Part shown: positions 10,580-22,075 of the stretch, in pieces
Position numbering within the stretch: the stretch's first letter is position 1
Layout: each line of letters opens with the position of its first letter
DNA from: Globodera rostochiensis
Lineage: Eukaryota > Nematoda > Chromadorea > Rhabditida > Heteroderidae
DNA: 64,000 bases
Assembly (NCBI GenBank): GCA_018350325.1
Contig: JAEVLN010000046.1
Span: forward strand, 186,001 to 250,000
Reading direction: 5' to 3'
The notes under the pieces: generated by a model
Databases searched by the model: none
The model's input: only the letters and a program-made list of their open reading frames with translations
What the model was told of the DNA's origin: nothing
Position numbers and translations under genes: made by a program

Positions 10580-10875
10580 ATAGGGCTCGGATTTATATGT
10601 TTTTACATATTTTTGTTCTCATATGTTGTGAAGAATAAGGGCCAAAAATAGCCTTTTCGCGTTGGTTTGAGTTTTTTTGGACAAGTTTAAAATTGCATAT
10701 TTTAGGGGTTTTCGGAAATAAATGCATATTTTGGGGTTTTGAGCATATTTCGAGCGTATTTTTGGCATTTTTGACCAAAAATTTTCCAAAAATAGACCTA
10801 AATTCATGGTTTTTTGACTGTTTTTGGAAAATAATTCATATTTTTAACGATAAGTTTTAGGCATTTTCAAATAAA
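10580..10875. repeat. Dispersed AT-rich repeat with TTTACATATTT
   Basis: Starts AGGGCTCGGATTTATATG and is rich in GCATATTTTGGGG-type motifs. Similar sequence occurs at about 12385-12620 and, more distantly, at 23215-23490. The ends resemble those of the 5.76-kb element. No coding content. Confidence 0.5.
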
Positions 10876-11154
10876 ATGCTTGAAGAATTGAACAGTTTCA
10901 TAAAAATAAGGGTAAAAATCGCGACGCTGAAATTGCGCAGCGCTCGAGTGTCGCGGAGATGGCCATCTAGCGATGAATTGGCAAGCCCTCAAAAAGGTGC
11001 TAAAATTCAAAAAAGGTCCTAATTTGTCAGCGACTTTTCACCTATCCATATTAGAGATCAGACCTGAGGACCGATCGTTGATTTTGATCGGAATTAAAAT
11101 GCAATTGAATATTGCTAGCAGGGTGGCCATAGTACCTTATTTGTCAGGGTTTTC

Positions 11155-11512
11155 CTGATTACCGATCCGAAGGTCGAAAGGGTTTTGAGTGTCGAATGCT
11201 TTACAACTTTATACAACCTAAACCCATTGGGTCGTCATTATACCAAATGAAAGCTCTCGATGAGGAGAAACAATTAGTAAGCGATCTGATAATTATGAAA
11301 AAAGTTATGGCCAGAAAACCTCCTTTTGGAGTTTTTCACTTTTTTGGACATAACTTTTTTAAGCATTGTCCAATCACTTAGGTTTAACTTAATGATTACT
11401 CTAACTCAAAGCAAGCTTTCATTTGGTGTTATGTTCGACCTAATCGGTTTAGGTTGAAGAAAGTTACAACACTTTCGACGTTCGGACAATTCGACCTTCG
11501 GACCGTGCGCTA
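11155..11512. mobile_element. Foldback element of the CGACCTTCGGACC family
   Basis: The left arm starts CCGATCCGAAGGTCGAAAGG and includes AACCTAAACCCATTGGGTCG and CATTATACCAAATGAAAGCT. The right arm reverses this as AGCTTTCATTTGGTGTTATG, TTCGACCTAATCGG and CGACCTTCGGACC. A related foldback sits inside a PDI intron at 35270-35600 and a half copy at 4785-4875. Confidence 0.65.
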
Positions 11513-12760
11513 CCGCCGACCCCCCCCCCCCCCCTGTAAGGCGGAATTCGTAACAAAAAAATTTTGCATGTTTTAAAATTTCCAAAATCGGCAAAATTTT
11601 CAAAATTTGCTTTTTTGCGCAATTTCTTAACAAAACGTCAGACCCACCAACAACAAAATCCAAGGCTAGAAAAGGCTCCGGTCTTGGGTAAAACAGAAAA
11701 ATTTTTAAGTTTTGGCATTAAATTCGTATATTTTGACGCCTCCTAAAAATCGTTCCTGATTTTTGCATAGGCTGATCCTGATTTTTCAGCCGCTATTCCT
11801 GATTTTTGGGTTTTACAGATGGCCACCTTGATTGTTAGTACCCATATGGGCCTCTTCGTGGGCTCAACCGTAACAGGGATGGGAACCGCTACCGCTACCG
11901 CGCGGTATTTATCGCATTTATCGCCTTTTTTGCGCATATCGCATACCGCTACCGATGCAATACCGCGCGATATTACACCCCTAACGATTGGATTTTTAAT
12001 TTGAAAATAATGTCAGAATGCCATAAAAAATGGAAATATGTACATTTTTTTTTTGGAAATCTGGCTTTTTGTAACGCTTTTGAGCCATCTTTCACCCCTT
12101 TCCGCAGCTTAGGAGGGACTCATGGTCGAGAATCTCGTAAAATCTCGTATCTCGAAAAATCTCACGAGACAATTTTGTTTTGATTGTGAATTTTCAAAAT
12201 GATTTTAACAAGAAGAAAATTGAACAAAAATGTAAAATTGTGGTTTATAAGCAATTTTATTTAAAAATATGTGCAATGTAGAATTCCTTTCCGTAGGGAC
12301 CGACGTTAACAGCGGGACAGTAGCCGTAGAAATTCGTGGGGTACTTAAGTTGAAAAACGCAATTTTAAAAAATTATAAATTTATTAGTAGGGCATATGTT
12401 TTTACATATTCTGAGGTATACGGCCCAAAAATGCCTTTTCGCGTTGGTTTGAGCTTTTTTAGACAAGGTTGAAATTACATATTTTGACATATTTCGGGGT
12501 TTTTGGGCGAAAAAGCATTATGGGGTTTTGATCATATTTTGATATTTTTAACCAAAAATTTGAAAAAATATTTGTTTTTTTTTGACCAAAAATCTGAAAA
12601 TCCACTCAAAAAGATTATTTGTACACTGAAAGAGTTTTTATAGAAGAATTAAATGCTTAAAATTTGGATTTCAAAATTTCCGGATGGAATTTACACTAAC
12701 AAAAAAATAATAATTCCTATTAGTAATGAATGCTTTTGATCAAATTCCCCACCGGTAATT
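11513..12760. other. Intergenic with repeat remnants
   Basis: Contains a C-run (11520-11534), a TATCGC/ACCGCTACCG-rich segment (11875-11975) related to 46204-46360, a TCTCGTA remnant (12125-12170) and a TTTACATATT repeat (12385-12620). No gene is supported. Confidence 0.5.
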
Positions 12761-12779
12761 TGTATAATGAAGTCGTCGA

Positions 12780-13066
12780 ATCAGTCGCAGTTGTTCCATT
12801 GCCTTCCAGTTTCGTCTTTGAACAACAAAACTTTCATTGTTATATTTTTTACATTTTAAATTGCAATCGGTTAAATTGCCAATTTAGGACCCCCGCCTCG
12901 CACGCCCCTTGGGCATGTTGTGTTATTAATCAAATTCAATTTTTCAGAGAATTCGAAATTTTCCACACCTCGTCAAGCCTTGCGCGGTGTTCCTCTTGAT
13001 CAGCAGCTTCAACCTGTTTACGTTCCAACTCATCGGTTTTTGTCGGTAGCAGAGAAAAATGTTCAA
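12780..13066 (-). CDS. Candidate coiled-coil exon(s), unknown gene
   Basis: An exon from acceptor TTGTTTCAG at 13067 down to a donor at 12969 reads EHFSLLPTKTDELERKQVEA and then ADQEEHRARLDE, a charged, helical, coiled-coil-like stretch. A second open stretch at about 12850-12780 (VVQRRNWKAMEQLRLIRR in one frame) is much weaker. They may belong with the 10260-10436 exon on the same strand, but phase cannot be tied together. Confidence 0.35.
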
Positions 13067-13194
13067 CTGAAACAATTCAAACTAAACATTTTAGAAATCC
13101 CCTGAAACTCCGACCGATTTTGGACACCCCCGACTGATGTAACCCCGGAAAAATACGACTCCGATAATCCCAATCCCGACGCCGGGGTGCCAAC

Positions 13195-13352
13195 TAGAGG
13201 CCGGCAAAATCAAATTCGCGGATCCTGTTGCAGGATTGGAATTCAAAATTGTTGCAGAACCGGATCTTGCAGGATTAATCCTGCAAAAGTGCAGGATTGT
13301 GGACCGGCTCCTGCAAAATGCTGCGCAGGATCCGGTCCTGCGCCGGACTCTA
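13195..13352. mobile_element. hAT-like MITE, TAGAG ends, GGATCCTGCA interior
   Basis: Starts TAGAGGCCGGC and ends GCGCCGGACTCTA, flanked by a perfect 8-bp direct repeat GTGCCAAC (13187-13194 and 13353-13360). The interior is palindromic repeats of TGCAGGATT/AATCCTGCA and GGATCC. Non-coding, 158 bp. Confidence 0.85.
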
Positions 13353-13374
13353 GTGCCAACCAGAGAAGGGTGGA

Positions 13375-13505
13375 TTCCGTTTTTCCGTTTTTTTTTCCCG
13401 TTTTTCCGTTGTTTTTTGCCGTTTTCCGTTGTTTTTGGCTGTCTTCCCATTAAAATTCCATTGTTTTTGGCCGTTTTCCCGTTAAAATTCCGTTTTTCAA
13501 AAACG
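13375..13505. repeat. Imperfect GTTTTCCGTTGTTTTTGGC repeat
   Basis: T-rich sequence with repeated CCGTTTTTCCGTT and CCGTTGTTTTTGGC motifs. Related text is at about 22520-22570. It makes spurious open frames on both strands. Confidence 0.6.
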
Positions 13506-13748
13506 CCCATCTGGTGCCAACACTAATTTTGAAAGCATTACTAAACAATGAATTTAAGCGTGGAAAGTATTTTTAAATTCTATAGACTTTCACAGTTTGC
13601 CAAAAGCGTCCAAAAAAGCGGATAAACCCACGCTTAAATTTAAAATGCGCCGAAATTTTTAAAATTTTTGGCGCTTATGCTCCAAATATGGGCGATCTCT
13701 GATCTTTGGTTGACAAAAGTGATCAGCTGACGATTAAATGTGCCAATT

Positions 13749-14843
13749 TTACACAATTTCAATCATTGCCTTTAAGTTAAATATCGTTTTAAATTGAAAA
13801 GCTTTTGAGGCTCTTTCCGTTATAAAATTCTTGCCAATTTTCTCCGTTTGGTTCTGTTGCTGCTTCAAATTCTCCTCCATGTTCAGTCGCTTCATCTCTG
13901 CGGCGGTGTTTTTGTTAGAATTCCATTCCTTTATCTGTTCAAGTTTTCTGCCGACTGATTCTTTGGTGTTCTTCAGTTGCTCCTTCATCATTTCTTCCTG
14001 TAACTGCTTCTGCTCTTTCAATTTCTCCTCCAACTGTTTCATGTCCTTCACCTCCTCCTTGACCTCCTTCAATTCCCTCACCAACTGCTTCATGTCATTC
14101 AACTCCTCTTTGTACTGCTTCAATTCCCCCACCAACTGCTTCATGTCCTGCAACTCCTCCTTGTACTGCTTCATATCCTTCAACTCTTGCTTGCCCTCCT
14201 TCAATTCGCCCACCAACGGTTTCATGTCCTTCAACTCATCCTTGTACTGCTTCATATCCTTCAACTCCTGCTTGACCTTCAATTCCTCCACCAACTGTTT
14301 CATGCCCTTCAACTCCTCCTTGACCTCCTTCAATTCCCCCACCAACTGCTTCATGCCCTTCAACTCCTCCTTGACCTCCTTCAATTCCCCCACCAACTGC
14401 TTCATGCCCTTCAACTCCTCCTTGACCTCCTTCAATTCCAGTTCCATTTTCATCTCTTCTTCAATTTCGTTTCGGTCCCCCAAAGTGTCGGCATCTCCAA
14501 ATTCTGAAACATTTTTAAAATAAAATGTTTCTAAAGTGTTATTTTTTCAAAATATAATTATTGCTTCATTTTACCATCTCCATTTTGTGCCAACAAATCG
14601 AAGCCGTCGCTCGAAATTGGCGAATTGACCGTTTGTTGGCGTTCCAATTGGGTAATTCTGTCCCGTAAAAGACGTAATTCTTCGGATGGGTCCAAATTGG
14701 CGAAAGCTGACCACAAAAGTTCTGTAAACATTGGGCAATTTTATTTAATAAAAGGTTTTTAATTTTAATATTATTAAATCGATTTTCTTACCCTGATCAG
14801 CTGTTATGTCCACTCCATTGATTGAATCGGTCAAAAATGACAT
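13749..14843 (-). CDS. Coiled-coil protein with 17-residue repeats, three exons, 317 aa
   Basis: Exons on the minus strand are 14843-14792, 14721-14575 and 14503-13749, each junction splitting a Glu codon after its first base, with donors GTAAGA and GTAAAA and acceptors TTTACAG and TTTCAG. The protein starts MSFLTDSINGVDITADQ. Residues 18-66 include EELRLLRDRITQLERQQTV, a short heptad stretch. From about residue 85 it is a long charged coiled coil built from 17-residue units such as ELKEVKEELKGMKQLVG, degenerating toward a KNTKESVGRKLEQ and FNLKAMIEIV end. No signal peptide or membrane segment is seen. It resembles no enzyme; a structural or scaffolding role is only inference. The same 17-codon unit forms the minisatellite at 47954-49275, so a paralogue of this gene supplied that array. 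Confidence 0.75.
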
Positions 14844-15483
14844 GTTTATTTACTACAAAATCTGTTAAAATTCCCGTTTGATTAATATTTAATGGAAGAC
14901 ATAAAGTCTAATATTCAAAACAAAGAATTTTATAAAAATCGCGTTTTTCTTCAAATTTTTATCTTCCAAATGGCAATAGTTTTTTTTTATATAAATGAAT
15001 ATTTTAGATGAACATAAATTTATTTAAAGACAATGAATTAGTGAATGGACATTTCTTTGGGCAAATGTTGACCTAAAAACGGGGAATGGACATTTACTTT
15101 TAGGAATTAATCTCATTTTATTCTCATAAATTTGAATGTGTTTTATTTGCTCCCAGCAAAATGTTGACCCAGAGAATTATTGTGAGAAGGAAAAAAATTC
15201 AAAAGTTACGGTTAATAAATCGAAATTTATAAATAATTATTTTATAAGTAGGGGTCGGACCGATATGATCCAAAAATGGCCAAATATGTGCCAATATTAT
15301 ATGCACCAAAATATGCCAAAAATGCCGAAATAGCACCAAATATGCACTGAAAAATGCCACTTTTAGTGCACTAATTTGCTTAATATTTAATTTTTCTTCT
15401 TTTAAGTTTAATTAAGTGATTTAAAACCTTTTCAGATATTATTTTTAACATTTTTCGAAAGTTGAAATAAAGTGTTTATTTAC
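14844..15483. other. Intergenic; ATATGCC repeat remnant
   Basis: Probable promoter side of the coiled-coil gene. At about 15250-15360 an AAATATGCC/ATATGCACCA-rich repeat remnant is present. No other gene is seen. Confidence 0.45.
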
Positions 15484-16728
15484 AAAACTTTTTGAAGTGT
15501 TCGGTGGCGCTGTCGTCGCTGAACGACCAATTCCGAAAAAAGATTCCGGCATTTTCTACTACGAAATGACCATTTTAAAATTAGAGCAAAACGCGTAAGT
15601 CTTTTAGAAGGATTTTTTAACTTTTAATATAATAAATATTATTTAGCGTTGTCGACATTGGACTTGTTACTATCAGACCATGGAACATTCCGTTTCCGGT
15701 AATTTCAAGCGTTTTCTTTTGTTTCAAAAATGGAAAGATGTGTGCTTCAAAAGTCCGGTGTTTTTCTACCGGAACTTCCAAACATTTTTCACATATAATT
15801 AGTCTCAGATATATCTGGACTAGAGATCGGACTGATCAGTGATCACGAATCTGACAATATTTTTAAGATCTGACAACATCTAAGATTTGAAAATCTATGA
15901 TTATTGAATTTTTTTATTAACCACCCAAAATCGCTTTTATAAGTTTTTTTAAGTGCTAAAGCGATGGAACAAGCAAAAAATTTAGTGCGCTCAACCGAAA
16001 CCGGTTTTTGGATCGGTTATTTTTGGTAATTAAGGAAAAAACAAAGCCACTTAAATTAATTAAAAAGTATTATAATTAAATAAGTATAAAAATACTATGG
16101 CAGCACCAAAAACAAAAGAAAAAGATAGTAAAACAAAAGGAAAATCTGAAGTTAATCGAGAAAAGGGGCATTTTACCTGTGCCTTTATTGGTTTTTTTTA
16201 AGTAACTCTAAAGCCGGATAGAAAGATAAACAAAAGTTGGAGACTAGGGGGTTTGTAAAAGTTTAGACCTAAGCCACCCTGGCTTGGGGTTTGGTAGGCG
16301 TAGGCCTAAGACTAAGCTCAGGATCAGGTTGGCTTAGGCCTAAGCCTGACAAACTCCAAGCCAGATAGGGGTTTAAAGGGTGCTGCTCAGGATATTGATC
16401 TGACAACCTCCATGATTTTAAATCTATGATTTTAAAATATTCATTCGTTCAGAAATTTTTTTCAAAATGTTTTTTTGTTAGGAAAAAATAAAATAACCGC
16501 ATATTGACCTAATTTATTAAATTTACTTTTTTCTGCAATATTTTTTTAATTTTCTTGTAAAATATTCGGTTTGTTTATTTGATTGTTTTTGCAGTTCCTG
16601 TTCAAACAAGGACGACCTGGCGAGTGCTGGGGATACGCAAGCAATGGCATTATTGTTCACGGGAACGATCCATTGTTTCTTTGGCTTCGTTGGCAATATG
16701 TACAGTTGGCAAAACGTAGTATCGCCAT

Positions 16729-16915
16729 TAGAGTGCGGTGCGGGAGCGGATCCCGCGCGGGATTTGCGGGATCCCGCTCCGCAATCCCGCATTTTTTGCG
16801 TTTTGCGGGATTAATCCCGCAAATCCGCTCCAGCACGACCTTCCGGCAAAAAAATCCCGCAGCGGGATCCCGCAATTTAGGCGCGGATCCCGCAATTGAA
16901 AATTTTGTTAGTAAA
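16729..16915. mobile_element. TAGAG element with GCGGGATCCCGC interior, right end unclear
   Basis: Starts TAGAGTGCGGTGCGGGAGCG, the same terminus as the intact element at 38118-38316, and is packed with GGGATCCCGC palindromes to about 16900. No matching right terminus or target duplication could be found, so the right side is probably deleted. Confidence 0.6.
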
Positions 16916-17029
16916 TAATGCCAGTTTATTCAAAATTATCATTGACATTTTGCTAAATCTTTCAAATTAAAAGACTCGACGGCCCACAAATAAGTACCAA
17001 GTAGATAGGATTTTTGGTATGGTTAAACA

Positions 17030-17227
17030 TAGAGCCCGGTCGAGACGAGATCTCGTCTCGAGGATCTCGAAATCTCGACTCGAGATCTCGCTCGAAGAAA
17101 TTTTTCGAGATTTTTCCGAGAATATCGGGTTTTTCGAGAATCTCGTTTCGACATCTCGAAAAATCTCGACTCGAGACTCGAAAAATCTCGACTCGAGATC
17201 TCGCTCGAAGCTCAAGTCCGGGCTCTA
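17030..17227. mobile_element. hAT-like MITE, TAGAG ends, TCTCGA interior
   Basis: Begins TAGAGCCCGGTCGAGACGAG and ends AAGTCCGGGCTCTA, flanked by a perfect 8-bp duplication GTTAAACA (17022-17029 and 17228-17235). The interior is almost entirely ATCTCGA/TCGAGAT palindromic repeats. It lies inside an intron of the SPRY duplicate. Open frames here come from the repeat. Confidence 0.9.
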
Positions 17228-18612
17228 GTTAAACACATAGGGTGGTTGAGTGGTGCTGTCCGGAAGATTTGTGAATGGGGGTTCAAAGCCCTACTGTGCA
17301 ATACTTTTATAGCTTTCGGGTGAGTATTTGTAGTGGAAGGAACAATTTCTTCTTAATTTATCTAATCTTTTAAAATATTTTTTGGCTTTTTTTTGGTTGC
17401 ATGAATCCCAAAACCAAAAAAAAGACCCTTTTGTTTTACAATTTGGTAAATAAATGGATTCAAAAAATTGCCGTATTTGGTTGCAAATTCCTTAACAATT
17501 GAGTCAAAATTTCAAAATTTTCGGCGTTTAGGGGTATGTTTTCCCCCTTCTATTGCATTTTTCTTAAAGCAATTTTTCAAAAAAAAAAAAATGTTTGATT
17601 TTCGGTAAATTTTTTAACCTTTTTGTTAAAAAATTGCATAATCGAATTTTTTCAAAAATGTAATTTGAAGACAATGAAGAAGATAATTGAATAATAAACA
17701 AAATTTGTTTCACCCTTGCCCATTATAAAAAAAAATCCCCCATTATCAATCCCGGTTAATCCCGATCCCGGGGTTTTAAAAGTCAAAATTCCGATCCCGG
17801 CTTTCACGGTTCCGGTCCGGCATGAGGGTCTAATCTCCTCCATGGCTACAGAATTTAATTTTACGAAAAATCGCCTCTGAGGAACGGACGAGAAATCACC
17901 GGTTTTCGCCAATCCCAAAACCGGGACGGCAATTCCCGGGGCCAATCCCGACCAGAATTGGATTTAAAAAAAGATGGCCAGGTTTAAATGTTGGTGGTCC
18001 CGATCCTGACTTTTGCAGTCCCGGTCTGTTTCATTTTAAATCCATGTCCCGCACAATTAACTGTCAGCGAGATCAGATCCATCAGATCCAGGGCTTGTTT
18101 TAAAGAAAGGCTAATCATTCTTAAGAAAATGGACGTGGAAGTGTCTGAATCGTTTGGTGTCGGCGACGTTGTCGGATGCGGCGTCGATTTGGCAACTCGC
18201 CAACTCATTTACACGAAGAATGGAGCGCGTTTGGGTGAGAGGAAAAAATAATTATTTTCAAAAACTCGAATTCCGATCCCGGAAAAATGCGGCTCGAGAA
18301 TCTCGGAAAAATCTCGAATCTCGTTTTAATCTCACGAGATTGTTTCGAGACGCTTTAGCCTTCCGATGGCGTCGGACAAAACGTCTGAAAATTTTTTCAA
18401 ATCGTTATTTTGTTAGGGTTAAATATGAATACATCTTATTTATTAAATTTAGTTTTTTCTTATGAATTTATTTGACTCTTTTTGCAGCTATACCCGATTT
18501 GTTTGTCTCTTCTACCACCGGCGATTTGTTTCCGTTTGTTTTGTTTCGTGTTCCGGGCGACGGGCCGTCCGATGGCAAAATTGAAGCAAACTTTGGGCCA
18601 AACTTTAAATAG

Positions 18613-19284
18613 AAATTCGCCGTGGACAAATGAGAAACAATTATATTGTCCTTTTTTTCTTCTGTGAAGGATGCGATGAGATTAATGGATTTTATCATTT
18701 TCCCGCATTTCTCTACTTTTTTTTTATCAAACCAATTGTTTTGTTTCCCAGTTGTCTCATTTTCTCTTTTTTTTGGATAAATTTTCATATCCGAACAGAA
18801 CCATATTGTGAAGTTGAAGCGTTGGATTACCCAGGGAGTAAAAAATCACCAATTTGCCGGCATTTTTTAGCAAAAAAAATACTGATACAATTGGTATTCG
18901 CGGGGAATGAATTTAACTAAAATTAGTAGCCAAAAGCAAAAATTTCTAATCGAGATTCTCGAAGAAGTTTGCTGACTGTAGAGCACGGACCGATCGGGAA
19001 TCGATCGAAATCTCGGTCGAGATTTTTTGAGATTCTCGATCGAAATCTCGATGGGTCATCAAGTCCGATGATATTTCTTTAAAATAAAATTTAAGACGTG
19101 TTTTCGAGGCATTTTTCCACAAATCTGTACCATATTCTATTTTTTCTGAATATAACAATAAAAATCCTGCCACTGAACAGGAACTGATTTTTTTAACTTC
19201 AATCTCCAAAACTCAATTAAGTATAAATATTGATAAAGCCAAATTGCCGAAATAAAAGAGTTTTGTTAAAAATTAGGGTGTACT
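18613..19284. repeat. 3' flank of the SPRY duplication, with ATCGATCGAAATCTCG element
   Basis: Continues to match 3873-4380 of copy 1. At 18950-19070 an inverted GATTCTCGATCGAAATCTCG motif pair is present, fuller than in copy 1. No gene. Confidence 0.6.
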
Positions 19285-19535
19285 GCAGTGAACGCCCCAC
19301 TCCAAAACTACATAAATTATTTTTTGGCCTAAATTCTGTGTCTTCCCGTGCACCAATCTGCACAAATGCGGTATCAATCAATAGCTCTCGGTGAGACAAA
19401 TCGATCCTGATCGTGTCCCGTCATCTAGATCGATTTGCCTCAACGAGCGCTATCGATTGATACCGCATTTGTGCAGATTGGTGCAAGGGAAGACACATAA
19501 TTTAGGCCAAAAATATCCATTTTGGCCAAGTTTAA
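19285..19535. mobile_element. Foldback element
   Basis: The arm GGCCTAAATTCTGTGTCTTC, then CCGTGCACCAATCTGCACAA and ATGCGGTATCAATCAATAGC, is inverted after a short centre as GCTATCGATTGATACCGCAT, TTGTGCAGATTGGTGCA and GAAGACACATAATTTAGGCC. Arms are about 80 bp with few mismatches. No coding content. Confidence 0.75.
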
Positions 19536-19656
19536 GTAGTTCAAAAACCGGGGCCCTATACTAAATCTCACTATTACTTTTAACTTGTTAAAAGTTCCAG
19601 TTAAAAGCAAAAAATAACGCGTACCAATTCTTGCCATTAAAAAGTTAAAGGCAGAA

Positions 19657-20205
19657 ATGATTTATGCTCCTTTTTTCCCTAGAAGACCCGAGGCTAGTCA
19701 ACCTTTATTTTGAATTGAAATGACTATTTAATGCTAACAAATGAAATTGTTGATTAATTTTATAATTTCAGCAATCTTTTTAAATAAATTCTATGATTTA
19801 TGCTCCTTTTTTCCCTAGAAGACCCGAGGCTAGTCAACCTTTATTTTGAATTGAAATGACTATTTAATGCTAACAAATGAAATTGTTGATTAATTTTATA
19901 ATTTCAGCAATCTTTTTAAATAAATTCTATGATTTATGCTCCTTTTTTCCCTAGAAGACCCGAGGCTAGTCAACCTTTATTTTGAATTGAAATGACTATT
20001 TAATGCTAACAAATAAAATTGTTGATTAATTTTATAATTTCAGCAATCTTTTTAGATAAATTCTATGATTTATGCTCCTTTTTTCCCTAGAAGACCCGAG
20101 GCTAGTCAACCTTTATTTTGAATTGAAATGACTATTTAATGCTAACAAATAAAATTGTTGATTAATTTTATAATTTCAGCAATCTTTTTAAATAAATTCT
20201 TGATT
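19657..20205. repeat. 136-bp tandem repeat, four units
   Basis: Units starting ATGATTTATGCTCC at 19657, 19793, 19929 and 20065 are exactly 136 bp apart and nearly identical, differing at a few bases (AAATGAAAT/AAATAAAAT; TTTAAAT/TTTAGAT). A fifth start degenerates at about 20198. Each unit has a splice-acceptor-like TTTATAATTTCAG. Confidence 0.95.
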
Positions 20206-20219
20206 TAGTCTCCTTTAAA

Positions 20220-20396
20220 TACATTGGACCAAACAAATATTTGTACAATATTTTTTGGGTTTTAGTTTTTTTTGGGTTGAGCCCCAATTTGACCAAACAA
20301 ACAAAAACAAAAATTTTTGGGTCCAATTTTTTGTACAAATATTTGGGTTTTTTTTGTACAATTATTTGTTTGGTCCGTACTCTAGTTTTTACTGAA
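20220..20396. repeat. Inverted repeat of GGACCAAACAAATATTTGTAC
   Basis: The left end GGACCAAACAAATATTTGTA and the right end TACAATTATTTGTTTGGTCC form an inverted pair enclosing more ATTTGTACAA motifs. Probably a small MITE; the right side ends CGTACTCTAG. Confidence 0.6.
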
Positions 20397-20479
20397 TAAA
20401 TCTGATCTTTTGAAAGAATTTTCCTGGGAATTCTTCGTTACCATTTACTGTAAAATTCAATTTCAATCATAGAATCCAT

Positions 20480-20800
20480 ATCACGGTACCAATGAGTAGA
20501 AGCTTACAAAAGCATAATCTAAGCGATTCGACTTGAATAAAAAAAGTTATGACTCAGCCGCGCAAAAATAGCACGGAAAATTGAGATTTACACGTTTTAA
20601 GCTATAACTTTTTTTTTTTGAAAAGACAAATCGGTTAGCTTAAGATTGATCAAAGGTTCAACATACTAAGAGATTTCGTATGATACCAAGAATTTTTGGG
20701 TTGGTTGACTTTACCAAAGTTATAACGAAAAACTTGTTGGCGCCGAATCGTGCCGCGCCGAAACGTGCCGCCGAATCGTGGTGCTCCGCCATATCAAGGA
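20480..20800. mobile_element. Foldback element with GCGCCGAATCGTGCCGC end
   Basis: Related to the perfect foldback at 38.47-38.79 kb: it shares TAGAAGCTTACAAAAGCA, AAAAAGTTATGA, GATACCAAGAATTTTTGGGT and the GCGCCGAATCGTGCCGCGCC end. The arms are diverged and unequal here. Confidence 0.6.
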
Positions 20801-20929
20801 CGACGCCGGGATTTTAATCTGTTATTGTTGAGAGATTTCAAACCAAACTTGCAAGAAATTCAGTAATTGCTTTTTTTGCGCTTGCTTTTTGAAAAGAAGC
20901 TTTTTTAAGAATGGGAGAGGCGGCCCGGC

Positions 20930-21690
20930 CGCTAAGAAAATTTTTTGAGTTGTTGACTCATTTTGTTAATATTTTTTGTTCATTAAAGCAATTTAAAAAA
21001 TTTTATTTCTAGAACAATTCTTGCCATGGTCCGGCAAGTCCGAGCCGCACACCATCTGTATGCTGAACTCGCTGCTGCCGTCATCGTAGCTCAACTGTGT
21101 TTAATACAAATTTTAAATATAAAAAAATAAATTTATTATATCTTCAAAACATCAAAATTACAATATTGTTTGACGCGCCTCAAGCAATTTTTTAAATATT
21201 ATTAAAAATTTAAAAAAATAAAACGCCCGGATGGGGTCGAACCCTGATATGTCGAGCCGACACTGCACTGGTAACCAGTTTGCTACGGGCGCCGGCGACA
21301 GTAGCCTCCCATTTCTCCTTTTTGTTCACTTTATTTAATGCGTGGGTGGGGGGAGCACCGGAGCTCACAGGCCCGGCGTGCCTTTTTTTGACGTAGGCAT
21401 GCCTGGACCGGCCCGGACAGATATTTTGGTACAAAAAAAATTAGGAAAATGCAATAAAACGGTAAAAAGTAGAGCCCGGACTTGAGAACCGATCAAGAAT
21501 CTCGATCGATTTTCGTTTCGGGGTTGGCCCATCGCATCCCTGGTCCGGAATGCCTGATTCCGCCGTGTGCCGGGGCACTTTTTGGGTCCGGAATGCCTGA
21601 TTCCGGCGTATGCCAGGGCACTTCATTTGTTGGTTATTTAATAATTTTAATTTTTCAGATTATTAACAATGATTTTGTATAAATATTTTA
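20930..21690 (-). mobile_element. tRNA-derived SINE-like composite, tail type 1
   Basis: On the minus strand the order is: a GAAGTGCCCTGGCA / GGAATCAGGCATTCCGG block; a TCGATCG segment ending GGGCTCTAC; GTGAGCTCCGGTGCTCC; CGCATTAAATAAAGTGAACA; a tRNA-like body (21290-21225) with A-box-like TAGCAAACTGGTTACCAGT and B-box GGTTCGACCCC; then AT-rich sequence and a tail with GAGCTACGATGACGGCAGCA and CGGCTCGGACTTGCCGGACC. The same order recurs at 59.44-59.80 and 60.76-61.09 kb, so it spreads as a unit. The body lacks a normal anticodon arm, so it is not a working tRNA. Confidence 0.65.
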
Positions 21691-21734
21691 TTTTAAATTA
21701 ATCCAAGGTTTTCTTCCCCATTTGTAAGTACCCC

Positions 21735-22075
21735 CCCCCCCCTCCCACGCATTAAATAAAGTGCAAGTCACTGTCGCCCGTAGCAAAGTGGTTACAAGTC
21801 CCGCACCTAAAATGCGGGGTCAGCTCTTTAGTGTTCGGGGTTCGGCCCCATCCGGGCGTCTTATCTTTTTTAAATTTTTATTACTATTTTAACAATTTTG
21901 TTTTGAATTTTAAAAGGCTTGAAAAGCAGCTAACAAAATATCTCAAAAATTACCGCCAAGCCCTGGCTTTTTGGGTCGCAAATCGCGATTCTGCTGAGCT
22001 GGAATGACCCGAGAACAATTGCTCACACCAGCTCCGTGGAATTCGGGCAAATTCCAGGCTTTTCGAGTCTCAGAC
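21735..22075 (+). mobile_element. tRNA-derived SINE-like element, tail type 2
   Basis: CACGCATTAAATAAAGTG precedes a tRNA-like body (21776-21857) whose GCCCG and CGGGC ends pair, with A-box-like TAGCAAAGTGGTTAC, an anticodon-arm-like CCGCACCTAAAATGCGG, and B-box GGTTCGGCCCC. The tail then differs from type 1: GAAAAGCAGCTAACAAAAT, CTCAAAAATTACCGCCAAGC, CCTGGCTTTTTGGGTCGCAA and ACCCGAGAACAATTG. The matching element is at 57123-57680. Confidence 0.6.

Larger units (their letters stand above)
15484..18612 (+). pseudogene. SPRY-domain gene duplicate, 5'-truncated and disrupted
   Basis: From about 15484 the sequence follows copy 1 from 1592 onward, nearly base for base in the exons: 15496-15594 ([11 protein letters not shown]), 15647-15698 ([14 protein letters not shown]), 16595 to about 16660 ([11 protein letters not shown]), about 18130-18234 ([17 protein letters not shown]) and 18488-18612. 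The first exon with LTPQNRW is missing. A TAGAG element begins at 16729, in sequence that corresponds to the end of the [11 protein letters not shown] segment of copy 1. In the last exon a TAC codon of copy 1 is TAG here, ending the frame at GPNFK, five or six residues early. It is probably a non-functional segmental duplicate, although the last two exons stay open. Confidence 0.75.

Noticed and set aside
13187..13526. Overlapping frames of about 90-140 codons on both strands
   Set aside because: They run through a MITE and a CCGTTTTT repeat and have no protein-like features.
21225..21857. Functional tRNA genes
   Set aside because: Boxes A and B are present, but the anticodon arm is missing or distorted, and the bodies sit in repeated composite elements.
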